A stretch of 64,000 bases of DNA, taken from Acidobacteriota bacterium (GTDB lineage: Bacteria > Acidobacteriota > Blastocatellia > Pyrinomonadales > Pyrinomonadaceae). Shown here piece after piece: positions 49,747 through 58,115 of this stretch. The position numbers were made by a program, and so were the translations under genes. The number at the start of each line of letters is the position of its first letter. The first letter of the stretch is position 1. Under the pieces are notes generated by a model. It was not told where the DNA came from, searched no databases, and worked only from the letters and a program-made list of their open reading frames with translations. The stretch spans positions 434,001 to 498,000 of the forward strand of contig JAFAZX010000045.1 in NCBI GenBank assembly GCA_019239425.1. The letters are read 5' to 3'.

Positions 49747-49890
49747 AGTAGGCGGTAGGCAGTAGGCAGTAGGCAGTTGAAGACGAACGGCCGGCGGCGG
49801 CCCGCGCCTTCTCAACGACGAAAGTGATGCTGCTCTTAATCAACGTCTCACCCGTCAGTAACTAGAAACTGCCTACTGCCATCTGCCTAC
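49747..49890. repeat. Family B palindrome (B9)
   Basis: Upstream of COX II. Left arm has AGTAGGCGGTAGGCAGTAGG; a roughly 90-nt loop separates it from the right arm. The upstream frame of COX II reads through the left arm. Confidence 0.85.
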
Positions 49891-49896
49891 GGCTCT

Positions 49897-50499
49897 TCAC
49901 TTCGGCATCTCCGCCGACTTCGGGATGCCGCCCGACTTGACCGGCGGCTTCTTCTCCGTCGAGCTCTCGGGCGGCGGGCCGGACATGTCGTCGCTGCGCG
50001 AGGGCGCCACGTCCTTCTCCACCTGGCCGCTCAGGCTGCGGACGTAGGCCGTGATCTTCCAGACCTGGTCGTCGTTCAGCTTGTTGCGGAACGAGGGCAT
50101 GCCGTTCGGCCGCCCCTGCACGATGGTCGAGAAGATTTGCGAGGGGTCGGAGCCGTAAATCCAGCGCGCGTCCATCAGGGGCGGCCCGATGCCGCCACCG
50201 CCGTGGAAGTGGCAGCCGACGCAGTTCATCTGCTCGTACAGGCGCTTGCCCTCGGAGACGGCGTAGGCGTTCTGCTCGTAAGCGTTCTGCGTCACCTCCA
50301 TCGGCTGCGCCGGCCCGGGCTGCAGCTCGGTGAGGCGCACCGTCTGCACGCGCCCCGAAGGCGGCGGCGAGACGCGGAAGCCGCGCTCCTCCCTCATGCA
50401 CGACGCGAAGAGGAGAAGGATGAAGGCGGAAGGCGGAAGGATGAAAGCCGGTCGCCCTCGGACGGCGTCAACGATGTTTCTCAGCAAGTGCTTCATCAT
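49897..50499 (-). CDS. c-type cytochrome lipoprotein with repeat-derived signal peptide (XoxG-like position)
   Basis: A 200-aa monoheme cytochrome. The heme motif is CVGCH in EQMNCVGCHFHGGGGIGPPL (about residue 90), with axial Met in RPNGMPSFRNKLND and a C-terminal helix. A Pro/Lys-rich tail (about 150-200) follows. The signal peptide reads PAFILPPSAFILLLFASC; its hydrophobic core is encoded by the left arm of a family D repeat at 50414-50447. It lies between the XoxJ-like gene and COX II, so it probably carries electrons from the PQQ dehydrogenase to the oxidase. The start is ATG 50499; a GTG at 50511 adjoins the upstream stop. Confidence 0.85.
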   Translation of the reverse strand: MMKHLLRNIVDAVRGRPAFILPPSAFILLLFASCMREERGFRVSPPPSGRVQTVRLTELQPGPAQPMEVTQNAYEQNAYAVSEGKRLYEQMNCVGCHFHGGGGIGPPLMDARWIYGSDPSQIFSTIVQGRPNGMPSFRNKLNDDQVWKITAYVRSLSGQVEKDVAPSRSDDMSGPPPESSTEKKPPVKSGGIPKSAEMPK

Positions 50500-50567
50500 T
50501 CCCTCGCCCACTCAGAGCTTCGCCGCACCATTCCCTTCATCCTTCACCCTTCCGCCTTCGTCCTTCC
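50414..50567. repeat. Family D palindrome (D3), arms inside two genes
   Basis: Left arm is read as AFILPPSAFIL in the cytochrome c signal peptide. The right arm is read as GKDEGGRVKDEG at the end of the XoxJ-like protein. The loop holds the junction between the genes. Confidence 0.8.
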
Positions 50568-51465
50568 CCACACGCGGCACGCCGTATTCGTCGAGGATGC
50601 GTTCTATCTCGTCATGACGCCGCACGAGAAAGTCGTCGAGCTGCTGGCGCAGGTCTTCGTCGCCGCGGCGGACGCCCATCGAGATGTCGTAGACGAAGGG
50701 GAGGAAGGGGAGGTCGAATTGCGGCGAGACGGGGACGACTTCGAGCGGCACGCGCTCCCTCCGCGCGAAGTAGCCGGCGAGCGGCCCCCACGCGACCGCC
50801 ACGTCCACCTCGCCCTTCGCCACCGCCTCGACGATGCGGGCCGGCGGGTTCGGCTGCTTGTAGTCCCCGTAGAGCGTGTAGCCGCGGATGTTGTTGATAA
50901 CGCCGCGCGCCGCGAGCGCGTGGGCCGGCGGCGTGTTCGCCCCGTCGTCGCCGACGAGCTGCACGCCGACCTTCACCTCATGCAAGACCTTGTCGTCGAA
51001 CGAGCGGACTCGAATCCCCTTGTCTCTGCGGTAGACGAAGACGTAGGTCGAGCGGTAGTAAGGCGCGGTCGTCGCCGCCAGCTCGAAGCTCGAAGGCACG
51101 CCCAGGACGACGTCGCACGCGCCCGCCCTCAGGGTGCTCCTGAAGAACCCGCGCCGCTGCGCCCACCACGTGTACTCAACCCTCTCGTGTAAGTCTTCGG
51201 CCAGCAGCTCGGCGAGCTTGTTCTCGAACCCCTCGCCCCGCTCGTTCGAGAAGGGCAGGTTGTTCGGGTCGGCGCACACGCGCAGCACGCCCTCGGGGCG
51301 CTCGAACTTCTGCTGGGAGGTTGTCTGTTGAGATTGTTGCCGTGCTACCGTCTGCGCCTGCTGCTTCCCACCGCACGCGCCGAAGACGAAGAGCACGACG
51401 AGCGTCAACGACAATCTCAAATTTGAAATTTCAAATTTCAAATTCTCAGGGGAGCGAGAAGACAT
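50512..51465 (-). CDS. Quinoprotein dehydrogenase-associated substrate-binding protein (XoxJ/MoxJ-like)
   Basis: A 317-aa lipoprotein. It has the family 3 binding-protein fold: GVLRVCADPNNLPFSNERGEGFENKLAELLA, GACDVVLGVPSSFELAATTAPYYRSTYVFVYR and AWGPLAGYFARRE. The CADPNNLPFS motif is typical of the XoxJ/MxaJ group found beside PQQ alcohol dehydrogenases, thought to help enzyme maturation. The signal peptide begins with ENLKFEISNLRLSL, coded by a family G repeat. The C-terminal GKDEGGRVKDEG is coded by the right arm of a family D repeat. The start at 51465 overlaps the dehydrogenase gene by 20 bp, with GGGGGG upstream. Confidence 0.87.
   Translation of the reverse strand: MSSRSPENLKFEISNLRLSLTLVVLFVFGACGGKQQAQTVARQQSQQTTSQQKFERPEGVLRVCADPNNLPFSNERGEGFENKLAELLAEDLHERVEYTWWAQRRGFFRSTLRAGACDVVLGVPSSFELAATTAPYYRSTYVFVYRRDKGIRVRSFDDKVLHEVKVGVQLVGDDGANTPPAHALAARGVINNIRGYTLYGDYKQPNPPARIVEAVAKGEVDVAVAWGPLAGYFARRERVPLEVVPVSPQFDLPFLPFVYDISMGVRRGDEDLRQQLDDFLVRRHDEIERILDEYGVPRVGKDEGGRVKDEGNGAAKL
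51413..51447. repeat. Family G A/T-rich heptad repeat (G3)
   Basis: Same units, inverted within itself, coding NLKFEISNLRL in the XoxJ-like protein and touching the dehydrogenase stop. Confidence 0.8.
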
Positions 51466-53314
51466 AGAGCATGCCCCCCTTCGTCGTGTATTGCGGCAGG
51501 TCGCCCATCGCGTTGAGGTAGCCGAGCGCACCCGTCGGGTCGCGCGGGTCTAAGCCGCCCGCGACGACCGCGCCCGACCAGCCGCCCACGCCCGACAGGA
51601 CGGCCACGTACTCCCTGCCGTCCGGCCCCTTGTAGACAATCGGCTGGCCGATGATTCCCGAGCCGACCTTGAACTGCCAGACCACCTCGCCCGTGCGCGC
51701 GTTGACCGCCTTGAAGAAGCCGTCCATCGTCCCGTAGAAGACCACGTCGCCCGCGGTGACGACCGCGCCGCTCCAGACGGGGAAGCGCTCTTCGATCTTC
51801 CAGACGGCGCGCTGCGCCACGGGGTCCCAGGCCGTGAACTCGCCGCGGTGGCCGTCGCCGGGGCCGGCGTACATCTTGACGTTGGCGCCGACGTAAGGCG
51901 TGCCCGCGATGTAGTTCGCCTCGACGCCCTCGAAGTCCATGCAGAGGTTCTGGTGCGGGATGTAGACGAGGCCGGTCTTCGGCGAGAAGGCCGAGGGCTC
52001 CCAGTCCTTCGCGCCCGGCGCGGCCGGGCAGATGTCGCGCACGACCTTGCCCGTCCCCGGCTTCTTCTCCTCGACGTGGGCGAGTTCGCCCGTCTTCAGG
52101 TCAACGCCCTTCGTCGCCGTCAGGTGCGCGAACGGCTCGGCCGACAGCACCTCGCCCGTCACGCGGTCGAAGATGTAGACGTAGCCGTCGCGCTCGGGAC
52201 GGACGAGCACCTTGCGCTGCTGCCCGTTGAAAGGAAGTTCGACGAGAAGACTCTCGTTGATGCCGTCCCAGTCGTAGAGGTCGTGCGGGCCGACCTGGTA
52301 CGCCCACTTCGCCGCGCCCGTGTCGGCGTCGCGCGCGATGACCGAGCACGTCCACTTGTTGTCGCCCGGCCGCGCGTCCGGGTTCCAGGGGCCGGGGTTG
52401 CCGCTGCCGTAGTAGATGAGGTTCAGCTCGGGGTCGTATGAAATCCAGCCCCACACAGTCCCGCCGCCGATCTTCCACTGGTCGGGCGGCCACGTCGAGA
52501 CGCCGAGGTCTTTGCCCTGGTCTTTCGCGTAGAAGGGCTTGAAGTCCGCGCCGATGAGCACGTCCGTGTCCGGCCCAGTGTTGTAAGCCTTCCAAGCGAC
52601 CTTGCCGTCGCCGACGTTGAGCGCCTGTATCCAGCCGCGCACGCCGAACTCGCCGCCACTGTTTCCGACCAGCACCTTCCCCTTGACGACGATGGGCGCC
52701 ATCGTCACCGTCTCGCCCTTGTTGATGTCGCCGACCTGCGTCTTCCAGAGTTCCCTGCCCGTGGCGGCGTCCACGGCGACCGTGTGCGCGTCGAGCGTGT
52801 TGTAGAAGATGGTGCCGTCGTAGAAGGCCGCGCCGCGGTTGACGAGGTCGCAGCAGGCCACGCCCTGCGCAGCCGCCGCCGGGTCGGGTTCGTACTTCCA
52901 CTTCACGGAGCCAGGGTTCTTCAGGTCGAGCGCGTAGAGGATGTTCGGGTAAGGCGTGACGACGTACATCGTGTCGCCGACGACGAGCGGCGCGGCCTCG
53001 TGCCCGCGGTTGACGCCGGTCGAGAACGTCCACGCGACCTTCAAGGTCTTCACGTTATCCGAGTTGATCTGGTCGAGTCCGCTGTAGCGCGTGCTGGCGT
53101 AGTTCTTCGCGGGCATCAGCCACTGCCCGTCCTCCTGCTCGTTCGCGGACTGCGCGCCCGTCGGGAGGTTCGTCGCCTGCGGGGCCTTCGGCTGCGGCGC
53201 CGCGGACGGCCCGCCGTCCTTGTTCGCGTTCGAGCAGGCGGACGAAGACAGGAGCACTACCAGGAATAGTAGAAGGCCGCGCACGGCCGGCACGACGCTT
53301 CGGACTCGGCTCAT
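51446..53314 (-). CDS. PQQ-dependent alcohol dehydrogenase, lanthanide (XoxF/ExaF)-type active site
   Basis: A 622-aa eight-blade quinoprotein with a lipoprotein-like signal (Cys27 in SSSAC). Marks of the family are the vicinal disulfide pair Cys154-Cys155 in GVACCDLVNRG, Glu in SGGEFGVRGWIQAL, Asn in YYGSGNPGPWNPDAR, and catalytic Asp348 in YDWDGINE. Asp350, two residues after the catalytic base, is the residue that marks lanthanide-dependent XoxF/ExaF enzymes, where calcium-type MxaF has Ala. It oxidises alcohols in the periplasm and passes electrons to cytochrome c. It is the first gene of the leftward cluster. Confidence 0.9.
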   Translation of the reverse strand: MSRVRSVVPAVRGLLLFLVVLLSSSACSNANKDGGPSAAPQPKAPQATNLPTGAQSANEQEDGQWLMPAKNYASTRYSGLDQINSDNVKTLKVAWTFSTGVNRGHEAAPLVVGDTMYVVTPYPNILYALDLKNPGSVKWKYEPDPAAAAQGVACCDLVNRGAAFYDGTIFYNTLDAHTVAVDAATGRELWKTQVGDINKGETVTMAPIVVKGKVLVGNSGGEFGVRGWIQALNVGDGKVAWKAYNTGPDTDVLIGADFKPFYAKDQGKDLGVSTWPPDQWKIGGGTVWGWISYDPELNLIYYGSGNPGPWNPDARPGDNKWTCSVIARDADTGAAKWAYQVGPHDLYDWDGINESLLVELPFNGQQRKVLVRPERDGYVYIFDRVTGEVLSAEPFAHLTATKGVDLKTGELAHVEEKKPGTGKVVRDICPAAPGAKDWEPSAFSPKTGLVYIPHQNLCMDFEGVEANYIAGTPYVGANVKMYAGPGDGHRGEFTAWDPVAQRAVWKIEERFPVWSGAVVTAGDVVFYGTMDGFFKAVNARTGEVVWQFKVGSGIIGQPIVYKGPDGREYVAVLSGVGGWSGAVVAGGLDPRDPTGALGYLNAMGDLPQYTTKGGMLYVFSLP

Positions 53315-53730
53315 GTTGACTCCCGACGGAAAGAGGACGCTGCACAGCACACGCACGGCCATACGACTACCTCGAACCGGGCAGGGCGAAAAACTACTCA
53401 GGGCGAAAAGGGGAATTCGGAACTTGGCCGGATTTTAGCGTTGAATTTCGCTCGAATGCCGTACGTTCGCGGACAGATTGGGGCAGGTAATAAATTGCGG
53501 AGCGGGCAAATATAAAGCGGGCGCCGCAGGCTTGGGGCCCGCAGCGCCCACTCATGGCAACGGTCACTGTCCTCACCCCAGCAACCGTCTAGGCATTTGG
53601 ATTCACCGCATGCCCGAAGTGGCTTGAATATAAATCTTTCGCACCCTCAAATGCAATAGTCAAAGTGAAATTTTTTCTCGGTGCGCGTTTAACGCAGCTT
53701 TCATTGGGCGAATCCGCGCTTGTCGCTCTC
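53315..53730. other. Gene-free leader region of the respiratory cluster
   Basis: This 416-bp stretch between the pseudouridine synthase stop and the dehydrogenase start contains no supported gene. It is the longest AT-rich stretch here (53590-53690). It must carry the promoter of the PQQ dehydrogenase operon and holds the hairpin at 53517-53549. No confident -35/-10 pair was found. Confidence 0.4.
53517..53549 (-). terminator. Hairpin with U-rich tail downstream of the RluA-type gene
   Basis: On the minus strand GGGCGCTGC pairs with GCGGCGCCC and is followed by GCTTTATATTTGC. It lies 180 nt beyond the pseudouridine synthase stop, in the right orientation to end that transcript before the respiratory operon. 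Confidence 0.45.
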
Positions 53731-54645
53731 TCAAACCAAAGCCGACAGTAGTTCCGGCGGCGGCGGCGAGACGAACTCGACCAATTCGTTCGTCGCCGGG
53801 TGACGAAACGCGAGCCGCGCCGCGTGCAGGCAGAGGCGCGTGTGCGGCTCTCCTCCGTAAGCCGCGTCGCCGACAATCGCATGGCCCAAGTGCGCGCAGT
53901 GTATGCGCAACTGGTTCGTCCGCCCGGTCAGAGGTTCCAGCTCGACCAGCGTGCGGCGCGTCCCCCTTTCGACGACGCGCAGGCGCGTCTCGGCAGGCTT
54001 GCCCGACTCCAGCACTCTCCACGGCGGCCGCGCACCCTCCTCCCTCCCGATGGGCGCGCCGACGTTCAACTCGTCTTCCTTCAAGAGCCCGCCGACGACG
54101 GCCGCGTAACGCTTCTCGACGAGGCGACGCTGGAAGTGCTGCGTGAGTCGGCTGAGCGCGGCCTGCGTCTTCGCCACGACCAGGAGGCCCGACGTGTCGC
54201 GGTCGAGACGGTGGACGAGCCCCGGACGTATGAAGGACGCGCCGAGCGGAATTCGATTTTCGACCGCGCGACCTTCGTCTATCAGTTCGCGGTTGAGGTG
54301 GTATGCGAGCGCGTTGGCGAGCGTGCCGCGCTTGACGCCGAGCGTCGGGTGGACAAGCACGCCCGCGGGCTTGACGACGACGACGACGTGCTCGTCCTCG
54401 TAGGCGACTTCGAGCGGCGTCGGCTCCGGCGTCATCGAGTTCGGCACGGCTCCTTCGAACTCGACCTCGACCTCGTCGCCCGCCGACAGGCGGCGGCCCG
54501 CGTGCGCCGCCTCGCCGTTGAGCCTGCACGCGCCGCGCGCGAGCAGCCCCGCGATGTGCATCCGGCTCAGGGCCGGGAGGCGACCGGCCAGAAACTCGTC
54601 GAGGCGGCGGCCCGCCCACACGTCTTCGACGCTGAACCGTGTCAG
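53731..54645 (-). CDS. RluA-family pseudouridine synthase (RluD-like)
   Basis: A 304-aa RNA-modifying enzyme converting uridine to pseudouridine. An N-terminal S4 domain (GRRLDEFLAGRLPALSRMHI, about residues 12-75) is followed by the catalytic domain with LVHRLDRDTSGLLVVAKT, whose Asp in HRLDRDTSG is the nucleophile, and the LTGRTNQLRIHCAHLGHAI motif. This layout fits RluD or RluB-like large-subunit enzymes. No ATG exists near the expected start. The best start is CTG 54645, overlapping the upstream stop as CTGA, with a GCAGGAG just before; a later GTG would cut the S4 domain. It forms an operon with the CvpA-CAP gene. Confidence 0.85.
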   Translation of the reverse strand: MTRFSVEDVWAGRRLDEFLAGRLPALSRMHIAGLLARGACRLNGEAAHAGRRLSAGDEVEVEFEGAVPNSMTPEPTPLEVAYEDEHVVVVVKPAGVLVHPTLGVKRGTLANALAYHLNRELIDEGRAVENRIPLGASFIRPGLVHRLDRDTSGLLVVAKTQAALSRLTQHFQRRLVEKRYAAVVGGLLKEDELNVGAPIGREEGARPPWRVLESGKPAETRLRVVERGTRRTLVELEPLTGRTNQLRIHCAHLGHAIVGDAAYGGEPHTRLCLHAARLAFRHPATNELVEFVSPPPPELLSALV

Positions 54646-55604
54646 TTGCGGAACTCCTGCGAGACCATGATGCCTCGGTAGCCGCCGTCCACGATGCCTA
54701 GCCCCAGGCGGCCGAACTGCGGGCGGAGGATGTTGGCGCGGTGGCCGGGCGAGTTCATCAACCCCGTGTGCGCGACGCGCACGGTCGGCGCGAGCGCGAG
54801 GTTCTCGCCCGCCGTGCGGAAGGTGACGCCCGCGCGCTTCATGCGTTCGAACGGGTCGAGCCCGTCCGGCGAGACGTGCGCGAAGTAGCCGCGCGCGAAC
54901 ATGTCGGCCGAGTGCGCGCGCGCGACCGCGGTCAACTCGGGGTCGGGCGCGAGCGCGTTCAAACCCGCGGCCGCGCGCTCCTGGTTGACGAGGTCGAGCA
55001 TCTGCGCTTCGAGGTCGGGGCGCGGGCGCGCCGCCTCGACCTTGAAGCCGAGGTCGACGCGCTCGTTCGACTCTGGCTTGATGGTCAGGCGGTTGAGCGT
55101 CTGCTGGATGGCGCCGTCGAAGACGGGCGCGAGCTGGTCTTCGAGCCGCTCGGTGTAGGAGGTGAGCCGGTCGGCGAAGGCGCTCTGTCGCGCGGACTCG
55201 TGCGCCGCTTCGGGCAGCGGCGCGGCCATCAACAGCGACGCGAGGATGGCCGCCGAGATGAGTCCGCCCGCGAGCCCCGGCACCATCCCGAGCGTCCGGT
55301 TCAGAGTCCCGCGGTGCGTCCGCTCCGGCACGCGCCGCAGGAGCCGCTGCCCCACGAGCTGAATCAGCAGCCCCGCCAGGAACGCCGTCAGGAGGAACGC
55401 GACCGGCCCGTCCCAGGCCTCGTCCCAGCTCACGCGCGGCCCCAGCCAGCGCGCCAGAGGCTGGTAGAACCTGATCGCGAACAGAAGCCCCCCGACCCAA
55501 CGCAGAAGGTCGAGCAGCCCCCACAGAAGCCCCCTGTGCCAGCCCTGCCACACGCCGAACAGCACGACCAGCAGCAGCAGCACGTCGACGAAAGTAAAGC
55601 TCAT
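54642..55604 (-). CDS. CvpA membrane domain fused to a CAP/SCP-like extracellular domain
   Basis: A 320-aa two-domain protein. Residues about 1-130 form a CvpA-like membrane part with four helices (MSFTFVDVLLLLVVLFGVWQ, GGLISAAILASLLMA). The C-terminal part (about 195-320) has CAP/YkwD signatures: MLDLVNQERAAAGL, ARAHSADMFARGYFAHVSP, GENLALAPT and LMNSPGHRANIL. CAP domains of this kind may act on envelope polymers. The fused arrangement places CAP in the periplasm on a CvpA anchor. The start is ATG 55604. Its stop overlaps the start of the RluA-like gene. Confidence 0.85.
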   Translation of the reverse strand: MSFTFVDVLLLLVVLFGVWQGWHRGLLWGLLDLLRWVGGLLFAIRFYQPLARWLGPRVSWDEAWDGPVAFLLTAFLAGLLIQLVGQRLLRRVPERTHRGTLNRTLGMVPGLAGGLISAAILASLLMAAPLPEAAHESARQSAFADRLTSYTERLEDQLAPVFDGAIQQTLNRLTIKPESNERVDLGFKVEAARPRPDLEAQMLDLVNQERAAAGLNALAPDPELTAVARAHSADMFARGYFAHVSPDGLDPFERMKRAGVTFRTAGENLALAPTVRVAHTGLMNSPGHRANILRPQFGRLGLGIVDGGYRGIMVSQEFRN

Positions 55605-55655
55605 CTATACGACCCCGAGTCTCTCCGAATCAGATGAGTGAATATCATATAAGAG

Positions 55656-55733
55656 TTCAACCACAGAGACACAGAGGCACAGCCTGTTGAGCCATCACTC
55701 TTCAAGCTGTGCCTCCGTGTCTCTGTGGTTAAC
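55656..55733. repeat. Family A palindrome (A10)
   Basis: Between the CvpA-CAP gene start and the SDR gene end; standard arms with one substitution in the right arm (GCCTCCGTG). Confidence 0.85.
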
Positions 55734-55744
55734 CCGAAGCGTCT

Positions 55745-56839
55745 TCAACCTTCGGCCGGGAGGCCGGCGGCGTTGGGCCAGACGTGTGTCTGCCTGTGGC
55801 CGCGGCCTTTGCCTTTGCCGCCTCCGTTCGTGCCGGCGCGGCGCGGGCGCGTGAGCAGCGCGACGGCGGCGAGGCCGGCGCCCGCGAAGAGCGCGCCCGT
55901 CAGGAGAGGGTGGAGCGAAGCCTTCGTGTAGATGCTCGACTCGAAGACGAAGCGGTCGTCGCCGGAGCGCTCCTTCAGTTCCCCCGAGGCCTCGTAGAGT
56001 CCCGCGTCGCCGCGTGCGCCCGCGCCGTCCTGCTGCTGCGCTTCGAAGGCGACGGCCTCCATCAGCTTGTCCGAGAGCCGCGGCGCGTACTTCTCCATGA
56101 CCGTGAGCGCCTTGCCTCCGCCGCCGACGTACACGTCGCGCTCGGGCGTCTCGGCGCAGTGCAGGATGGCTTCGGCCACGGTCTCAGGCGCGTAGACCGG
56201 CGGCGGCAGCGCCGGCTCGCGCTCCATCAGATTCTTCGCGTGCTTCGTGTAGGGCGTGTCGATGGTCGAGGGCTTAATGAGTGTGACGGAGACGGGCGCG
56301 TCCTCCTCTTCAAGCTCCATCCGGAGCGCGTCGGTGAAGCCTTTGACCGCGTGCTTCGAAGAGCTGTAGACGCCCTGGACGGGGATGGCGCGGTCGGAGA
56401 GGACGCTGCCGACGTTGACGAGCGCGCCGCCGCGCTGGCGCAGGATTTCGGCCGCGACCACCGAGCCGTAGACGACGCCCCAGAAGTTCGTCTCGTAGAG
56501 CCGGCGCATGTCCTCGAAGGGCGTGTCGAGAATCCGCCCGTAGATCGAGACGCCCGCGTTGTTGACCCAGGTGTCTACGCGCCCGAAGCGCGCGAGCGCC
56601 TGCTCGGCCACGCGCCGCACGTCCTCCTCGCGCCCCACGTCGGCGACGACGTAGACGGCCTCGCCGCCCGCCGAGTTGATCTCATCGGCCAGCTGCCGAA
56701 GCGCGTCCTCGGCGCGCGCGACGAGTACGAGCTTCGCGCCGCGGCGCGCGGCCTCGCGCGCCGTCACCAGCCCGATGCCGGACGAAGCGCCGGTGATGAC
56801 CAAGACCTGCTCGCCCAACCTCTTCAACTTCACGCCCAT
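55745..56839 (-). CDS. SDR family oxidoreductase with C-terminal membrane helix
   Basis: A 364-aa short-chain dehydrogenase. NAD(P)-binding TGASSGIG near residue 18, NNAG, and the catalytic Ser with YSSSK (Tyr-x3-Lys) in YSSSKHAVKG. Classical SDRs are about 250 aa. Here about 110 extra residues follow, with one hydrophobic helix (LHPLLTGALFAGAGLAAVALL, near residues 320-340) and a Gly/Lys-rich end, so it is probably tethered to the inner membrane. The substrate is unknown. The start is ATG 56839 with GGGGGAGTCG upstream. Family A repeat 55656-55733 follows downstream. Confidence 0.87.
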   Translation of the reverse strand: MGVKLKRLGEQVLVITGASSGIGLVTAREAARRGAKLVLVARAEDALRQLADEINSAGGEAVYVVADVGREEDVRRVAEQALARFGRVDTWVNNAGVSIYGRILDTPFEDMRRLYETNFWGVVYGSVVAAEILRQRGGALVNVGSVLSDRAIPVQGVYSSSKHAVKGFTDALRMELEEEDAPVSVTLIKPSTIDTPYTKHAKNLMEREPALPPPVYAPETVAEAILHCAETPERDVYVGGGGKALTVMEKYAPRLSDKLMEAVAFEAQQQDGAGARGDAGLYEASGELKERSGDDRFVFESSIYTKASLHPLLTGALFAGAGLAAVALLTRPRRAGTNGGGKGKGRGHRQTHVWPNAAGLPAEG

Positions 56840-56883
56840 CGACTCCCCCTTTGCTCGGACTCGAACCAGAGAACGTTCTCCCC

Positions 56884-57378
56884 TCAACCTCTGCGCGCGA
56901 GCGCGCGGTGCTCGACCATGAGGCAGAGGTCTTGCACGACCTTGATCCCTCGGCGGGCGAACGCCTCTGCCGCGCGGTCGTTGCGGATGCCGGACTGGAA
57001 CCAGACCGACTTCGGTTGCGCGGCGAGGATGTCTTCGACGTGCGGCGGGATGTCTTCGGAGCGTCGGAAGACGTTGACCATGTCGACGGGGCCGGGCACG
57101 TCCGCGACCTTGCGGTAGACCTTCTGCCCGAGTATCTCGGTCACCTCCGGGTAGTAGACGGGCACGGGGACGACTTCGAGCCCGGCCGCCGCGAGGTACT
57201 GCGGGACGTAGAAGGCCGGCTGGTAAGCCTGCCGCTCGGTCTTGATGCCGAGCACCGCGACACGCCGCGTCTCCGCGAACAGCGCCCTCAAACCTTCGTC
57301 GGTCGTAATCAAATTCTCGCGCCAGTCGTTTCCGTCCGCGGCGCGCGCCGCGCCGCCAGCCTCTCCTTCAGCCTGCAA
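56884..57378 (-). CDS. CoA-binding domain protein (YccU-like)
   Basis: A 164-aa protein with the CoA_binding_2 Rossmann fold: VAVLGIKTERQAYQPAFYVPQYLAAAG, VYPEVTEILGQKVYRKVADVP, DMVNVFRRSEDIPPHVEDIL and VWFQSGIRNDRAAEAFARRGIKVVQDLCLMVEH. YccU-like proteins bind CoA but have no proven reaction. The proposed start is a TTG at 57378, where the ribosome-binding site is weak, so the start could be internal. It lies 44 bp upstream of the SDR gene and probably shares its transcript. Confidence 0.85.
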   Translation of the reverse strand: MQAEGEAGGAARAADGNDWRENLITTDEGLRALFAETRRVAVLGIKTERQAYQPAFYVPQYLAAAGLEVVPVPVYYPEVTEILGQKVYRKVADVPGPVDMVNVFRRSEDIPPHVEDILAAQPKSVWFQSGIRNDRAAEAFARRGIKVVQDLCLMVEHRALARRG

Positions 57379-57785
57379 GTTAGGAAGCCCTCCTGCCTTC
57401 GCGTTTGTTCAGTTCGGGTACGTGCGCGCCGCCGAAACAGTACGCCGGAGACGCCGCGTCCCCACACTTTTCCACACATTTTATTGTCGCCGCTTTTCCC
57501 ACGCCAAGTCGAGCAAGCGGCGCGCCAGCAGAGGTCTCGGGCGGCCCGGAGTTTCGCCGACGAAGGGCGGCGGGTTGAACCGTTCATTCCGGGCATTGTC
57601 AGCTAACGTACTGCCATAGTATGAGTTATGAACTAAGTGCAACGAAATTTTTTCCCCCACACAACAAAGTCTGTGCTATCATCGGGTCAACTTTTCACCC
57701 GGCTAATTTATTTGATTGGCGTGATTGCCCCGAGTCCCTCCACTCCGCGGGCCGCGCTTGTTCTTTTCTCAAGGGAGGTAGTGCA
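57379..57785. other. Gene-free intergenic region with promoter candidate
   Basis: A 407-bp stretch between divergent genes. No gene with a ribosome-binding site was found. It is AT-rich in 57600-57720 and contains one DnaA-box-like TTTTCCACA (57468-57476). See the promoter candidate at 57674-57682. Confidence 0.35.
57674..57682 (+). promoter_or_regulatory. Extended -10 promoter candidate for the 95-aa gene
   Basis: TGCTATCAT (57674-57682) matches an extended -10 (TGnTATnAT) about 100 bp upstream of the start at 57786. The -35 region is poor. Confidence 0.35.
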
Positions 57786-58073
57786 ATGGTTCAGGCAGTC
57801 GCCGCTCAGAGAGTGGCAAGAAAACCGAAGCCGAGGCTCAGGGAGTTGGGCATCTACCAACTGCCCGACGGCAAGGAGTTCGTCGTCAGCACGATCTATC
57901 ATGACGGGTGCAGCCTCTACTCGCCGCACGCGTGGGAGACGTTCGGCATCGCCGAATACTGGGTTGACCGCGAAGGGCGTCTGCTCCACCGCGGCGTGCC
58001 CAGCGTCTGGAAGATGCAGGACTTGAACGACACGGGCCGCACGGCCAGCTACCCGCGGCCCGTCCTCCGCTAG
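57786..58073 (+). CDS. Hypothetical protein (95 aa)
   Basis: A 95-aa basic N-terminal protein (MVQAVAAQRVARKPKPRLRE) with a beta-strand-rich middle (QLPDGKEFVVSTIYHDGCSLYSPHAWETFG, YWVDREGRLLHRGVP). No known domain. The start is ATG 57786 with AAGGGAGG 9 nt upstream, the best sign that it is expressed. The body is about twice as AT-rich upstream as in coding sequence, and the composition returns to normal at the ATG. It stands alone and converges with the M48 peptidase gene. Confidence 0.6.
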   Translation: MVQAVAAQRVARKPKPRLRELGIYQLPDGKEFVVSTIYHDGCSLYSPHAWETFGIAEYWVDREGRLLHRGVPSVWKMQDLNDTGRTASYPRPVLR

Positions 58074-58115
58074 CCTCGCCACCCCCCTCGACAATTTCTC
58101 TTCCCGCCTGGGGGC

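Noticed and set aside
53640-53670. Minus-strand promoter TTGACT near 53660 for the dehydrogenase operon
   Set aside because: The nearest -10-like TATATT is 25 nt away, so the pair does not have promoter geometry.
53731-55551. Leftward frame of 606 codons containing the pseudouridine synthase
   Set aside because: The N-terminal half is a shadow of the CvpA-CAP gene.
57468-57476. DnaA-box-like TTTTCCACA
   Set aside because: A single imperfect box with no cluster, no dnaA or dnaN gene and no AT-rich unwinding region; not a credible origin.
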